This document shows positions 30,078 through 39,006 of a DNA stretch of 64,000 nt, in pieces (positions within the stretch are counted from its first letter, which is position 1; each line of letters opens with the position of its first letter). Made by a program: the position numbers and the translations under genes. Location: the NCBI GenBank assembly GCA_046347045.1, contig JAXMGX010000012.1, forward strand, positions 1 through 64,000, read 5' to 3'. The notes below the pieces were generated by a model. The model was given only the letters and a program-made list of their open reading frames with translations, made no database searches and was not told the DNA's origin. This stretch comes from ZC4RG30 sp046347045 (GTDB taxonomy: Bacteria > Pseudomonadota > Gammaproteobacteria > Steroidobacterales > Steroidobacteraceae).

Positions 30078-30105
30078 AGGATAGCGCGTCAGGGCTCCGT
30101 GGCAA
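30078..30105 (-). promoter_or_regulatory. Candidate promoter of the 30055-20122 operon
   Basis: Read on the minus strand, TTGCCA (30105-30100) and TATCCT (30083-30078) form a sigma70-like pair with a 16-bp spacer. The start codon lies 23 bp downstream. This would drive the redoxin-TPR-TolQR-AgmX operon independently of the cytochrome genes upstream. Confidence 0.45.
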
Positions 30106-30114
30106 CGACCTGGG

Positions 30115-31665
30115 TCACACGATCTGGCCAAAAGCCGTCAGTGCGTCACGCTGTGCATTGCCGCCGAGACCCTGCGTGGGGAACAGGTTGGTGAACTGGC
30201 CCTGCTGTCCGTGCAGTGCCATGTAGTTCAGGATCACCAGTTCCACCAGCAGATTCACCGCGTTCGCACCCGGGTGCGAGGACGTGACCACCGAGCCATC
30301 GCCGCTGTAGTAACCGATCTGGTTCATCGTCGGAGCCGTCAGCGCCGGTCGCGCGGTCGGGTTGAAGACCAGGAAGAACGACGAGGCGGTCGCCTGGTTG
30401 TCACCGGTCCAAACACCCTTCCCGCGACCGTTGACCGAATTATCGATCATGCCGTTCGACGAGAGCGATCCGTCGCTGAAGACATACACCATCACCGGGC
30501 GGCCGACGCGCGCAGCGTATTCGAGGCAGGCGCCGATGCACTGGCCCGCGCGGAAATCACGCTGCTCGCCCGTGGAACGATCGCCCGTGTGGTAGTCGAA
30601 GCCGCCCATCTGGATGGTGCCGGCGCCGGCATTGCCGTCGATGACCATCTTCATCACGGCCGCGGTCTTGCGGAACTCGCCGTCGCCGTCGTATTCGGCC
30701 TGCGTGAAGATGCCCGAGGCGCCCACGATCTTCGGGTCGATGCCGGGGTTGAGCGAGGCCGGGTTGTTGAAGCGCTCGGCGAGGTACGCCGACTTCACGT
30801 AGCCGCACTTGTTGAACTGCTTGATGGTGGCGTCGTTGGCGAGCCCGGTGGTCACCGCCGCGTGCTTGCGATGCGTCAGCACGGCCATCGATTCCATCAC
30901 CGATACGGCATCGGCGGGGTTCGGAAACAACGAGCCCAGCTCACCGGTGTCGACCAGGCCGGTGACATCGCTGGCGCGATCCACCTTGGTGGGGCGGATC
31001 TGCGGATTCACCATGGCCGCGGGCGCCATGGAATTGCCGCCGGAATCCGAGCTCACCGAGCCGATCAGCGTGAGCAGCTCGCCACGGGCACCGGTCTTCG
31101 CGATGCCATACATGGGATTGTGCGGGTTGTTGCCGGTGTCGTTCTCCGAGCGGGCCGCGATGGCGGTGCCGTTGGTGCCGGCACGCGTGGCCGCCTGCGT
31201 GCGCGTGTTCATGCCGCGCAGGATGGCGCTGTCGATGTGGAAAGCCGCGCCGTACTGCTGGTCGATCTGGTTGGCGAGGTTCGGCGTCATGTTGCCGGGC
31301 AGGCCCAGCTTCGAATAACCCGCCGTGGTCAGGAAGTCGAGCTGGCCGCCCTGCTTGCCGATCAGGATATTGCTGCCCGCGAGGTTCGCGCCGCCCGACA
31401 GATCGAAGCAGATGAAGGGGATCTTGCCCGCGCCGCCGGTGATGCCGCAGCCGGCAGCGCCGATGCCATTGAGGTCGGTCAGCACGTCGGCACGCGCCGC
31501 GCGGGCGGCGAGCATGCCTGCCACCGTGGGCACCACCACCGTCGCCGAACCCGTGATCAGCCCCGCCGAGAGGAAGTCGCGGCGCGACACCGGCTTCGCA
31601 TGGTCGGCGTGCAGGATGGGCTCGTTCAGACCGCGGCCCTTGGGAATCTTCGGGATGTAACGCAT
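30115..31665 (-). CDS. Tat-exported DUF1501-like protein
   Basis: This 516-residue protein starts at 31665 (MRYIPKIPKGRG) with a good AAGGA Shine-Dalgarno; the frame is open further upstream but that part lies in another gene. The N-terminal region has a twin-arginine motif (SRRDFLSAGL) and a hydrophobic core ending in AARAARA, so it is exported folded. The mature part shows ICFDLSGGANLAGSN and GGFDYHTGDRSTGEQRDF, which resemble DUF1501-type proteins of the alkaline phosphatase-like superfamily. That assignment is moderate. DUF1501/DUF1552-type proteins are commonly encoded next to DUF1588-type cytochromes, as here. Its activity is unknown. It is the last gene of the 35327-30115 minus-strand unit. 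Confidence 0.75.
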   Translation of the reverse strand: MRYIPKIPKGRGLNEPILHADHAKPVSRRDFLSAGLITGSATVVVPTVAGMLAARAARADVLTDLNGIGAAGCGITGGAGKIPFICFDLSGGANLAGSNILIGKQGGQLDFLTTAGYSKLGLPGNMTPNLANQIDQQYGAAFHIDSAILRGMNTRTQAATRAGTNGTAIAARSENDTGNNPHNPMYGIAKTGARGELLTLIGSVSSDSGGNSMAPAAMVNPQIRPTKVDRASDVTGLVDTGELGSLFPNPADAVSVMESMAVLTHRKHAAVTTGLANDATIKQFNKCGYVKSAYLAERFNNPASLNPGIDPKIVGASGIFTQAEYDGDGEFRKTAAVMKMVIDGNAGAGTIQMGGFDYHTGDRSTGEQRDFRAGQCIGACLEYAARVGRPVMVYVFSDGSLSSNGMIDNSVNGRGKGVWTGDNQATASSFFLVFNPTARPALTAPTMNQIGYYSGDGSVVTSSHPGANAVNLLVELVILNYMALHGQQGQFTNLFPTQGLGGNAQRDALTAFGQIV

Positions 31666-31679
31666 GGTCGTGGTCCTTC

Positions 31680-34136
31680 TTAGAGTATCGACAGCGCGCC
31701 GCTGCCCAGCGCCGCCGCGCAGGCACCCTTCGCGATGTTGGCGCTGCTGGCTCCGTTGTTCACCAGCCGGTCGATGAGCCCCGACAGTTCGGTGCGCACG
31801 TCGCTGTTGGTGGGCTGGCTGATGAGGTCGGTGCCGTTGGTCTGCTGCTGGAACGCCTTCTGCAGCAGCGGCACTAGCAGGATGTCCTTGCCGGCGCCTG
31901 CGAACTGCGATGCCGACGCGCTTGTGTCCAGCGACGGGAAGAACGCCGCGCGGGTGGCTGCGTTGTTGATCATCTCCGAGCAGTACTTGATGGCCAGCTG
32001 CGCCACGCCCGTCTGATGCGAGGCCAGGAAGGCGTCGATGCTGGGCACCGGCGGCAACTGCTGCTGCACCTGCAGGTAGGTGGCACGCACCGCGGCGTTG
32101 GTGGTCGGCACGCCGGTGATCTTCGACATGCTCTGGTTGAGCTGCTCGAAGGTACGCATGCCGATGTCGGCCTGCGGCGCAAGGTCCACCGGCTGCTGCG
32201 TGACACCGGTGACCGGCGTGCGCGCGAAGGTGTGCGTGCCGATGCGGTCGAAGGTCAGGAAGAACTGGTCGGAGACCGCGCCCTTCTGCAGACCGATCAC
32301 CGTGCCCACGTCCGCCAGCAGCTGGCCCGAAGTGGCCGCGTAATTCGCATCCGTCACCGTGGTGTGCACATTGGCATAGGCCTGGCCCGTCTTCGCCTCG
32401 GTGCCGTTCACGCCGATGCGGATGCCGTCGATCTGGATCGAGCCGGGTTTGGCGGTCGGATCGAGGCTGATGAACACCGGCTTGGTGAACAGGTAGCTGT
32501 AGCTGTCGTACTGGCTGACCTCGAACATGATGTAGCTCTTCGGCACGCCGGTGAGCGCGGTGACGTTGAACAGCAGGAAGTAGCGCTCGCCCACGCCGGC
32601 GGCGAAGTTCTGCTGCACCTGCTGCAGAGTCAGCGCGCGCGAGTGCACGGCGGCAAAGCGGATCACGCCCAGCCACTGGCGGTTGTTGGAGGTTTCATTG
32701 CCCAGCACCAGCGCGAAGGTGTCGTCCCAGTCGGCCAGCGAGCCGCCCGCGCGCGGATCGACATCGCCGGTGAAGTTGCCGTTCACGTACAGCTTGCGGC
32801 CGTTCACCGGATCGTACGTCAGCACGATGTGCTGCAGCGAGGCCTGCGCGTCACGGTCGGTGTCCTTGGTGAGCAGTGCCGGCGCGCCGTTGGCGCCCGT
32901 GGTGCTGGAACGACCCAGCGCCTCGTACTGGTAGGCGCGCTGCGCCAGCGTCACGTTGCGCGACATCACGCCGCCGGAGTAGCTGAAGATGTAGGCGTCT
33001 TCCTGCGCCACATTGGCGGGAGCGGCCCACACTTCGATGGAATACTCGCCCGTGGCCTTGATGCGGTCGGAGAGCTTCTTGCTGCCGGTGGTGGTGCCCT
33101 GGGCCTTGCCGCCGGCCTTGATGTTGATGCCCCAGCCGCCCATCCAGCCGATATCGCCGGACATGTTCAGGTTCAGCGCCGGTTCGACGCCGCTGGTGTC
33201 GAAGATGGTGCTGCCGGAGCCGGTCTTGAACTCGTACTTGGCGATGGTGTTGGTCTCGTAGCGGTTGCCGCCGGCGGCAACGGTACCGTCATACAGCGTC
33301 AGCGCCTTCGACAGCACCAGGTTCGGGTCCACCGGCGCCACCTGGATGCCACCGACGAACTGATTGATGCGCGCGAGCATGGTGGCCGCGTCGGCAGAGC
33401 AGCTCGTGGTCCAGCAGTTGTGCGATTCCTCACCCAGGCGAACCACCAGGCGCGAGATGGCCGGAGTATCGAGATCGATCTTGGCGCGCGCCGCGGCATA
33501 AGCCTCGTTCACGTCGGCGCTGGCGAAGAACGGCGACTGCGGCGTCGCGGCATTGGGAGCATGGCAACGCAGGCAGTTGCCCGCGCCGCGCACCAGCGGC
33601 CACACGGTGTTGGCAAAGCTGGTCGCGCCGTTGTCGGAGGCCATGGCGGGGAAGGTCTTGGTCGCGCCGACGTCCACGTCGTTCGGCGCCTGCAGTGCGA
33701 TCTGCGTACCGCCGCCCGCCGCGGATCCGGCCCAGTTCTTGATCCAGGTGGTGAGGATGTCGCCGCAGGCCGAATTGCTGGACAACCAGCAGTTGTGGCC
33801 GCCGGCCACCTTCAGCACCATCTTCGACTGGTCGGGCTGGGTGAGATTGACGACGGCATTGGCATCGGCATACGCCAGGTTCACATCGTCGTTGCGCGCG
33901 AAACGCGGCGCCTGGCCGGTGGCGTTGTGGCATCCGCCACAGCGATTGTTGGCCTTGACGTTGTCCCACAGGTTGATGCGGAAGGCCTGCACGTCGGCAG
34001 TCGACGGCGCAGGACCGGTGTAGTCGGCCACCGTCGGCGGCGCCGTGGTGGGGTTGACCGTGGTGGCGGCGCCGCCGCTGCAGGCAGCGAGGGCGACGAA
34101 CGCGGAGGCAATCAGGATGTGGCGCAGGATTTTCAC
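31680..34136 (-). CDS. Dihaem cytochrome lipoprotein with LamG-like domain
   Basis: This 818-residue protein starts at a GTG (34136) with a strong GAGGGAG Shine-Dalgarno. It has a lipobox (VALAACSGG), so it is probably attached to a membrane. Two CxxCH haem sites lie at C66-H70 (CGGCH) and C188-H192 (CLRCH). Each is followed by an HNCW...C element (around residues 114-124 and near 235), which suggests a tandem duplication of a haem module. Residues about 280-540 look like a concanavalin/LamG-like sandwich (YSIEVWAAPANVAQEDAY, LYVNGNFTGDVDP). The remaining C-terminal part has helices and beta stretches of unknown type. It lies between the DUF1588-like gene and the DUF1501-like gene. Confidence 0.8.
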   Translation of the reverse strand: MKILRHILIASAFVALAACSGGAATTVNPTTAPPTVADYTGPAPSTADVQAFRINLWDNVKANNRCGGCHNATGQAPRFARNDDVNLAYADANAVVNLTQPDQSKMVLKVAGGHNCWLSSNSACGDILTTWIKNWAGSAAGGGTQIALQAPNDVDVGATKTFPAMASDNGATSFANTVWPLVRGAGNCLRCHAPNAATPQSPFFASADVNEAYAAARAKIDLDTPAISRLVVRLGEESHNCWTTSCSADAATMLARINQFVGGIQVAPVDPNLVLSKALTLYDGTVAAGGNRYETNTIAKYEFKTGSGSTIFDTSGVEPALNLNMSGDIGWMGGWGINIKAGGKAQGTTTGSKKLSDRIKATGEYSIEVWAAPANVAQEDAYIFSYSGGVMSRNVTLAQRAYQYEALGRSSTTGANGAPALLTKDTDRDAQASLQHIVLTYDPVNGRKLYVNGNFTGDVDPRAGGSLADWDDTFALVLGNETSNNRQWLGVIRFAAVHSRALTLQQVQQNFAAGVGERYFLLFNVTALTGVPKSYIMFEVSQYDSYSYLFTKPVFISLDPTAKPGSIQIDGIRIGVNGTEAKTGQAYANVHTTVTDANYAATSGQLLADVGTVIGLQKGAVSDQFFLTFDRIGTHTFARTPVTGVTQQPVDLAPQADIGMRTFEQLNQSMSKITGVPTTNAAVRATYLQVQQQLPPVPSIDAFLASHQTGVAQLAIKYCSEMINNAATRAAFFPSLDTSASASQFAGAGKDILLVPLLQKAFQQQTNGTDLISQPTNSDVRTELSGLIDRLVNNGASSANIAKGACAAALGSGALSIL

Positions 34137-34148
34137 GGTGCGTCTCCC

Positions 34149-35327
34149 TCAATTGCCCTTGCAGTAGGCGGCGGTTTCGGCGAACACGTCCTTGAGCTTG
34201 TAGCCACCGCTCTTCAGCACGTTGATCGCATCGTTGACCTTGGCGCGGTCCTGCGCATTCGCGGGCGGATGCAGACAGACGGTCTTGAACACCTTCTCGA
34301 CCGTGCAGCGCGCGAACTGCTCGCTGTGCGCAAGCTCGGTGCCCATGGACTTGATGCCCGTGCCCTTGCCGGGCAGCGCGGGGTCCCAGCCCAGCACGGT
34401 GTTGGCACCGCTGCGCCAGTAGTTCTCCCAGCCATCGTCCTTGGTGACGTAGCCGGTCTTGAAGTTGTCCTGGTTGATGAGGTACTTCGGCTGCACCTGG
34501 CCAGGCGTGTACTGCATGCGACCGGCGGTGGAGTCCCAGTTGTAGTAGGCCATCGACTGCGTCAGCGGATCCATGCCGTTGTGGCAGCCCACGCAGCTGT
34601 TCAGGTAGATGCGGCTGTCACCACCCGGCGAGCGGCTGACATCCTGCCGGACGCGATCGGGAGGCAGGGTCACATCCAGCACCTGCTCCAGGTCCTTGCA
34701 CATGTGGTTCAGCATGGTGAAGCGGAACATGGCGCGGTTGGTGCCGGCCTCGAAGAAGGCCTGCGACGCGGCGCGCGTGGTGATCACGCCGGCCGTTGCG
34801 GCCGCAGGCACGCCGGTGTGCGCGGACTGCGTGGAGGCCACCAGCACGCTGGAGTTGGACAGGTCGACGTCCTGGTCCTCCATCTGCTGGTAGAGATTGT
34901 TGTCGGTGGGCGAGTATGCGGGCAGGCCGTTGCCACCCACGTAGAGGATGTCGCCCGACAGCACCTGCCGGTAGTCCACGTCGTCACGGATCATGCCGAT
35001 GACGGTGGCGGTGTAGTCGTTCAGCGGCACGAACACCGACTGCTCTTCATTGGTCCACGGCGCCACCCAGTTCTTGAGCGTCGTGGTGTAGAAGGTCTTG
35101 GCCTGCATCGCGATGCGCGCGGCCTGCGTGGGCCGACCTGCGACCAGCTCGGCCTCCATCTGGTTGAGCACGGCTTCGCTCGCCGGCACACCCGCGAGGC
35201 GATCATGAATGCGCTTGGCCTGCGCGCGCTCGACCGGTCCTGCGAGAGCGCCGGCCGCGCCCAGCGCCGCCAGGCACAACGCGACCGCAGCCGCGACCTT
35301 CCCCGTGTTGCCGTGAATTCGTTTCAT
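34149..35327 (-). CDS. Exported DUF1588-like c-type cytochrome
   Basis: This 392-residue protein has a signal peptide (GKVAAAVALCLAALGAAGALAG) and one haem motif in NSCVGCHNGMDPLTQSMAYY, which matches the CxxCHxxxDPLG-type region of DUF1588/DUF1592 proteins. A second Cys-rich patch near the C terminus (ARCTVEKVFKTVCLHPP) may form a disulfide. Proteins of this type occur in planctomycete and myxobacterial gene sets with DUF1501/DUF1552 partners. The start is the first gene of the unit; the divergent propeller gene begins 249 bp away. The role in the redox chain is unknown. Confidence 0.78.
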   Translation of the reverse strand: MKRIHGNTGKVAAAVALCLAALGAAGALAGPVERAQAKRIHDRLAGVPASEAVLNQMEAELVAGRPTQAARIAMQAKTFYTTTLKNWVAPWTNEEQSVFVPLNDYTATVIGMIRDDVDYRQVLSGDILYVGGNGLPAYSPTDNNLYQQMEDQDVDLSNSSVLVASTQSAHTGVPAAATAGVITTRAASQAFFEAGTNRAMFRFTMLNHMCKDLEQVLDVTLPPDRVRQDVSRSPGGDSRIYLNSCVGCHNGMDPLTQSMAYYNWDSTAGRMQYTPGQVQPKYLINQDNFKTGYVTKDDGWENYWRSGANTVLGWDPALPGKGTGIKSMGTELAHSEQFARCTVEKVFKTVCLHPPANAQDRAKVNDAINVLKSGGYKLKDVFAETAAYCKGN

Positions 35328-35576
35328 TTGAGACCTGCCCTCGCCTGTCGCGGGAAAAATGCCCCGCGGCCAATTCCATGTGCAGCGAATCTAAAGGGGG
35401 CGCAAGCCCCGCTGTAATGTCTCAATCCGCCTACGTCGCCGTCAGCCGACAACATACGGTTTCGTGTCGCAAAGATATGATTTGCCGCGCAATGTGCGAG
35501 CTGCGTCACAGCGACTGCTGCACTTGCCGGACTACTTAGGCGCATAGACCCGCACTGCGGGCCCAGGGAAGCAAAC
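35328..35576. other. Divergent intergenic region between cytochrome genes
   Basis: These 249 bp separate the two divergent cytochrome units, so promoters for both should be here. A GGGGC-GCAA-GCCCC hairpin (35397-35410) with a GNRA-type loop lies in what would be the minus-strand leader. An AGGGA Shine-Dalgarno (35565-35569) precedes the GTG at 35577. I found no convincing -35/-10 pair and no recognisable FNR or CRP site. Confidence 0.5.
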
Positions 35577-38261
35577 GTGAACAGAATCACTCTCGGTCTC
35601 CGGCTCTCCGGCCTCGTCGGCATCGCCCTGCTTGCGGGTGCGTGCAGCAGTGGCGGCAGCGTGGAGCTGGGCAGTGGCCAGGCGGCCGATCCGGGCTCGA
35701 ATGACTTCCCCATCGCCTACGTGAAACGCACCATTCCCGTCACCGCGGGCGGCCAGCTCATCCAGGACGATGTGCGCGAAGTGCGCGACACGCTGCCGGA
35801 TGCGGACCTGTTCTTCCGCGACCGCGCCTCGCCCTCTTCCATCGAACGCAACATCACCGACCGCGTGACCGGCAGCGATCCCTACGACATCAAGGACGTG
35901 GATGTCTCGCCCGATGGCAAGAAGATCGTGTTCGCGATGCGCGGCCCGCTGGCGAAGAATCAGAAGGAGAAGGACCCGCCGAGCTGGGCGATCTGGGAAT
36001 ACGACATCCCCTCCGACGACCTGCATCGGGTGATCAAGTCCACCACCATCGCCAACGAAGGCAACGACGTGGGCCCGCAGTACCTGCCCGATGGCCGCAT
36101 CGTGTTCACCTCGACGCGGCAGCGCCAGTCGCAGGCCATCCTGCGCGACGAGGGCAAGCCCGGCTTCGAGGCGCAGACCGACACGCGCAACGAGAGCGCC
36201 TTCGTGCTGCACGTGATGAAGGCCGATGGCACCGACATCCACCAGATCTCGTTCAACCAGAGCCACGACCTGTCGCCCTCGGTCATGAACGACGGCCGCG
36301 TGCTGTTCAGCCGCTGGGACGGCGCCACCGGCCGCGGCGTGCACCTGTACACCGCCAACCCCGACGGCACGCATCTGCAGCTCCTGTACGGCGCGCGCAG
36401 CCACAACACCGGCACCATCGACACCGCCACCGGGTTGCCCACCACCATCCAGTTCACGCGCGCACGCGAGATGCAGAACGGCCGCATCCTGTCGCTGGTG
36501 CGTCCGTTCACCGACACCGACCTGGGCGGCGACCTGACGATGATCGACGCCGGCATGTACGTGGAGAACACGCAGCCGCTGGCGGCCTTCGCCGGCAACA
36601 CGGGCCCGGCGCAGAGCCGCGCCACGCCCAATGAAGTGAAGACCGTGCCGGGCCCCTCTCCGGGCGGCCGCTTCCGTTCGGCGTATCCGCTGTGGGACAA
36701 CACCAACCGCATCCTGGTGAGCTGGTCGCAATGCCGGCTGATCGACACCACCGTCACGCCCAATGCCATCGTGCCCTGCACGCCGCAGCGGCTGGCCGAC
36801 CCGAATGCGCAGGTTGCCGCGCCGCTGTACAGCGCCTTCATCTTCGATCCGGCCGACAACACCTTCAAGCCGCTGTTCCAGCCGGTGGAAGGCATCATGA
36901 TCACCGACCTCGTGGCCGCGCAGCCGCGCGCGCTGCCCGCGGTGGTGCTCGACAAGGTGCCGGTGATCGACTTCGATCCCGACCTGCAGTCGCAGGGCGT
37001 GGGCATCCTCGACATCCGCAGCGTGTACGACTTCGACGGCACCACGCGCAACACCGGTACGGGCAACCCCTCGATCGCGACGCTGGCCAATCCCGCGCTG
37101 CGTACGGCGGACCAGCGTCCCGCACGCTTCCTGCGCATCGAAAAGGCGGTGTCGATGGGCGACCGGGAACTCGGATTCCCCAACATCGACCGCAACGCGG
37201 CCATCGGCAGCGGCGTGGGCGTGATGCGCGAGGTGCTGGGCTACGTGCCGGTCGAGCCGGACGGCTCGGTGTCGGTGCGCGTGCCGGCGAACGTGGCCTT
37301 CGTCATCTCCATCCTCGACAAGGATGGCCGGCGGCTGTTCCCCGCCCATCGCAACTGGCTGCAGGTGCGTGCGGGCGAGACGCGCAAGTGCAATGGCTGC
37401 CATCAGGCGGCCACCGGCACGGCGCAGGATCTCTCGCATGGCCGCGACGGCACCAGCGTCTCGGCCTGGACTGGCGCCACCAGCACGCGCTTCACCGGCA
37501 CGGTGGCCGGCTTCTCGGCCAACACCGGCGAGACCATGGCCGAAGTGAAGGCACGCACCACCTGCGTGCCCGGCCAGACCTGCTCGCAGATGCCCAGCGT
37601 GAACCTGAAGTACGTGGATGACTGGACGGATCCGGCCGTGCGCGCGCCGGACACGGCATTCGCGTACACGTATGGCGGTGCCGAGGGACTGAAGACGCTG
37701 GCGCCCACCAGCGCGGGTTGCCAGTCGGCGTGGACCAGTGTCTGCCGCATCATCATCAACTACACCCAGCACATCCATCCGCTGTGGTACGTGGACCGGC
37801 GCGTGCTCGACCCCAACGACAGCACCATCGTGCTCGCCGATCACACCTGCACGGCCTGCCACACGCCGGTGGATCCGGCCAACAACACGCCGCGCGTGCC
37901 CGCCGGCCAGCTCGACCTGGCCGATGGCGATTCGGCACAACAGGCACTGCACAAGGCGGCCTATCGCGAACTGTTGTTCTCCAGCGACGAACTCGAACTC
38001 GTCGGCGGTTCGCTTGTGCCGAAGGTTGTGACTACAATTGACCCGGACACGGGGCAGCCCGTGCAGACTGCAGTGCAGGTGCCGGCTTCGCTGACCGCCG
38101 GTTCCGCCCGTGGTTCGACGCGATTCTTCAGCCGCTTCGTGACGGGCGGTACACATGCCGGATATCTCTCGCCGGCGGAGTTGAGGCTGATCTCTGAGTG
38201 GGTCGATATTGGTGCGCAGTATTTCAACAACCCGTTCGATCCCGCTGTTCCGCTCAACTAG
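35577..38261 (+). CDS. Propeller-dihaem lipoprotein (HzsA-like architecture)
   Basis: This 894-residue protein starts with GTG (35577) after an AGGGA site. A lipobox (LLAGACSSG) implies lipidation. The first two thirds look like a PD40/TolB-like propeller (KDVDVSPDGKKIVFAMRG, PQYLPDGRIVFTSTRQRQSQ, SVMNDGRVLFSRWDGATGRG). Two haem sites follow: C605 (CNGCH) and C758 (CTACH). A propeller with two C-terminal c-haems recalls the alpha subunit of hydrazine synthase and its relatives of unknown function; there is no reason to assume hydrazine chemistry here. Distal His and other haem ligands cannot be assigned. It is divergent from the other cytochrome genes and runs into the SH3-barrel gene. Confidence 0.8.
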   Translation: MNRITLGLRLSGLVGIALLAGACSSGGSVELGSGQAADPGSNDFPIAYVKRTIPVTAGGQLIQDDVREVRDTLPDADLFFRDRASPSSIERNITDRVTGSDPYDIKDVDVSPDGKKIVFAMRGPLAKNQKEKDPPSWAIWEYDIPSDDLHRVIKSTTIANEGNDVGPQYLPDGRIVFTSTRQRQSQAILRDEGKPGFEAQTDTRNESAFVLHVMKADGTDIHQISFNQSHDLSPSVMNDGRVLFSRWDGATGRGVHLYTANPDGTHLQLLYGARSHNTGTIDTATGLPTTIQFTRAREMQNGRILSLVRPFTDTDLGGDLTMIDAGMYVENTQPLAAFAGNTGPAQSRATPNEVKTVPGPSPGGRFRSAYPLWDNTNRILVSWSQCRLIDTTVTPNAIVPCTPQRLADPNAQVAAPLYSAFIFDPADNTFKPLFQPVEGIMITDLVAAQPRALPAVVLDKVPVIDFDPDLQSQGVGILDIRSVYDFDGTTRNTGTGNPSIATLANPALRTADQRPARFLRIEKAVSMGDRELGFPNIDRNAAIGSGVGVMREVLGYVPVEPDGSVSVRVPANVAFVISILDKDGRRLFPAHRNWLQVRAGETRKCNGCHQAATGTAQDLSHGRDGTSVSAWTGATSTRFTGTVAGFSANTGETMAEVKARTTCVPGQTCSQMPSVNLKYVDDWTDPAVRAPDTAFAYTYGGAEGLKTLAPTSAGCQSAWTSVCRIIINYTQHIHPLWYVDRRVLDPNDSTIVLADHTCTACHTPVDPANNTPRVPAGQLDLADGDSAQQALHKAAYRELLFSSDELELVGGSLVPKVVTTIDPDTGQPVQTAVQVPASLTAGSARGSTRFFSRFVTGGTHAGYLSPAELRLISEWVDIGAQYFNNPFDPAVPLN

Positions 38262-39006
38262 CGCCTTCGTCGGCATCGCGCTCGCACTGGCCTGCCTGTT
38301 CGCGGGCGTGGTGCGCGCTGCCGACAAAGCCGACAAGCTGCAGCAGCTGTTCATCGCCGAGGCCTACCTCGAACTGCACGAGGGGCCGGGACGCGGCTAT
38401 GCGGTGACGCAGGTGGTGCCGCGCGGCGAAGCCATCGACGTCCTCTACCGGCGCACCGAATGGTTCCGCGTGCGCACCGCGCGCGGCGTCGAAGGCTGGG
38501 CCAGCCAGAAGGACATGCGCAAGACGCTGCTGGCCGATGGCAGCGCCTTCACGTTCGACCTGGGCGATCGCGCGGGCTTCACCCGCCACAACTGGGAGCT
38601 GGGTGTGCTGGCCGGCGACTACGGCGGCGCCACGCTGGTGTCTGCCTACCTGTCGCGCGCCTTCAACGAACAGATGGCACTGGAGCTCACCGGCTCGCAG
38701 TTCCTGGGCAATGCCTCCAACGGCTACACGGCCGAACTCGGACTCATCCACGTGACGCGCCCCGACTGGCGCATTTCGCCCTTCCTCACACTGGGCACGG
38801 GCATCATCTGGATCAAGCCCAAGTCCACGCTGGTGCAGCCCAACGACCGCCAGGACCAGACCGCGTACGCCGGCGCCGGCCTGCGCCTCTACCTCAACCG
38901 ACGCTTCTTCGTGCGTGGTGAATACCGCCATCACATGGTGTTCACCAGCCGCAACGAAAACGAGGAGATCAACGAATGGAAACTCGGGCTCGCGTTCTTC
39001 TTCTGA
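38209..39006 (+). CDS. SH3-domain plus outer-membrane beta-barrel protein
   Basis: This 265-residue protein begins with TTG or GTG inside the end of the propeller gene (53-bp overlap). After a signal peptide (SAFVGIALALACLFAGVVRA) it has an SH3b-like module (EAYLELHEGPGRGYAVTQVV, VRTARGVEGWASQKDMR). The rest is an alternating beta-strand pattern ending in LGLAFFF, as expected for a barrel inserted by BAM. SH3b modules bind cell wall or peptide partners, so the protein could link the outer membrane to peptidoglycan. It overlaps the next gene by 31 bp. Exact start is uncertain. Confidence 0.75.
   Translation: MVRSISTTRSIPLFRSTSAFVGIALALACLFAGVVRAADKADKLQQLFIAEAYLELHEGPGRGYAVTQVVPRGEAIDVLYRRTEWFRVRTARGVEGWASQKDMRKTLLADGSAFTFDLGDRAGFTRHNWELGVLAGDYGGATLVSAYLSRAFNEQMALELTGSQFLGNASNGYTAELGLIHVTRPDWRISPFLTLGTGIIWIKPKSTLVQPNDRQDQTAYAGAGLRLYLNRRFFVRGEYRHHMVFTSRNENEEINEWKLGLAFFF

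Noticed and set aside
30115..32676. A single 853-codon gene for the DUF1501-like protein
   Set aside because: The extra N-terminal part overlaps the next cytochrome gene out of frame and is low complexity; the Tat signal and AAGGA site point to 31665.
32016..35417. A 1133-codon plus-strand open frame opposite the cytochrome genes
   Set aside because: The minus strand carries signal peptides, CxxCH motifs and good ribosome sites; the plus-strand translation is a His/Gly/Arg-rich shadow.
35495..35512. A TGTGC...TCACA pair like a CRP site
   Set aside because: The spacing is 8 rather than 6 bp and one half is imperfect; such matches occur by chance.
35532..38354. A 940-codon minus-strand open frame opposite the propeller-dihaem gene
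   Set aside because: Its translation is repetitive Arg/His/Ala-rich without domains, whereas the plus strand has a lipobox, propeller motifs and two haem sites.
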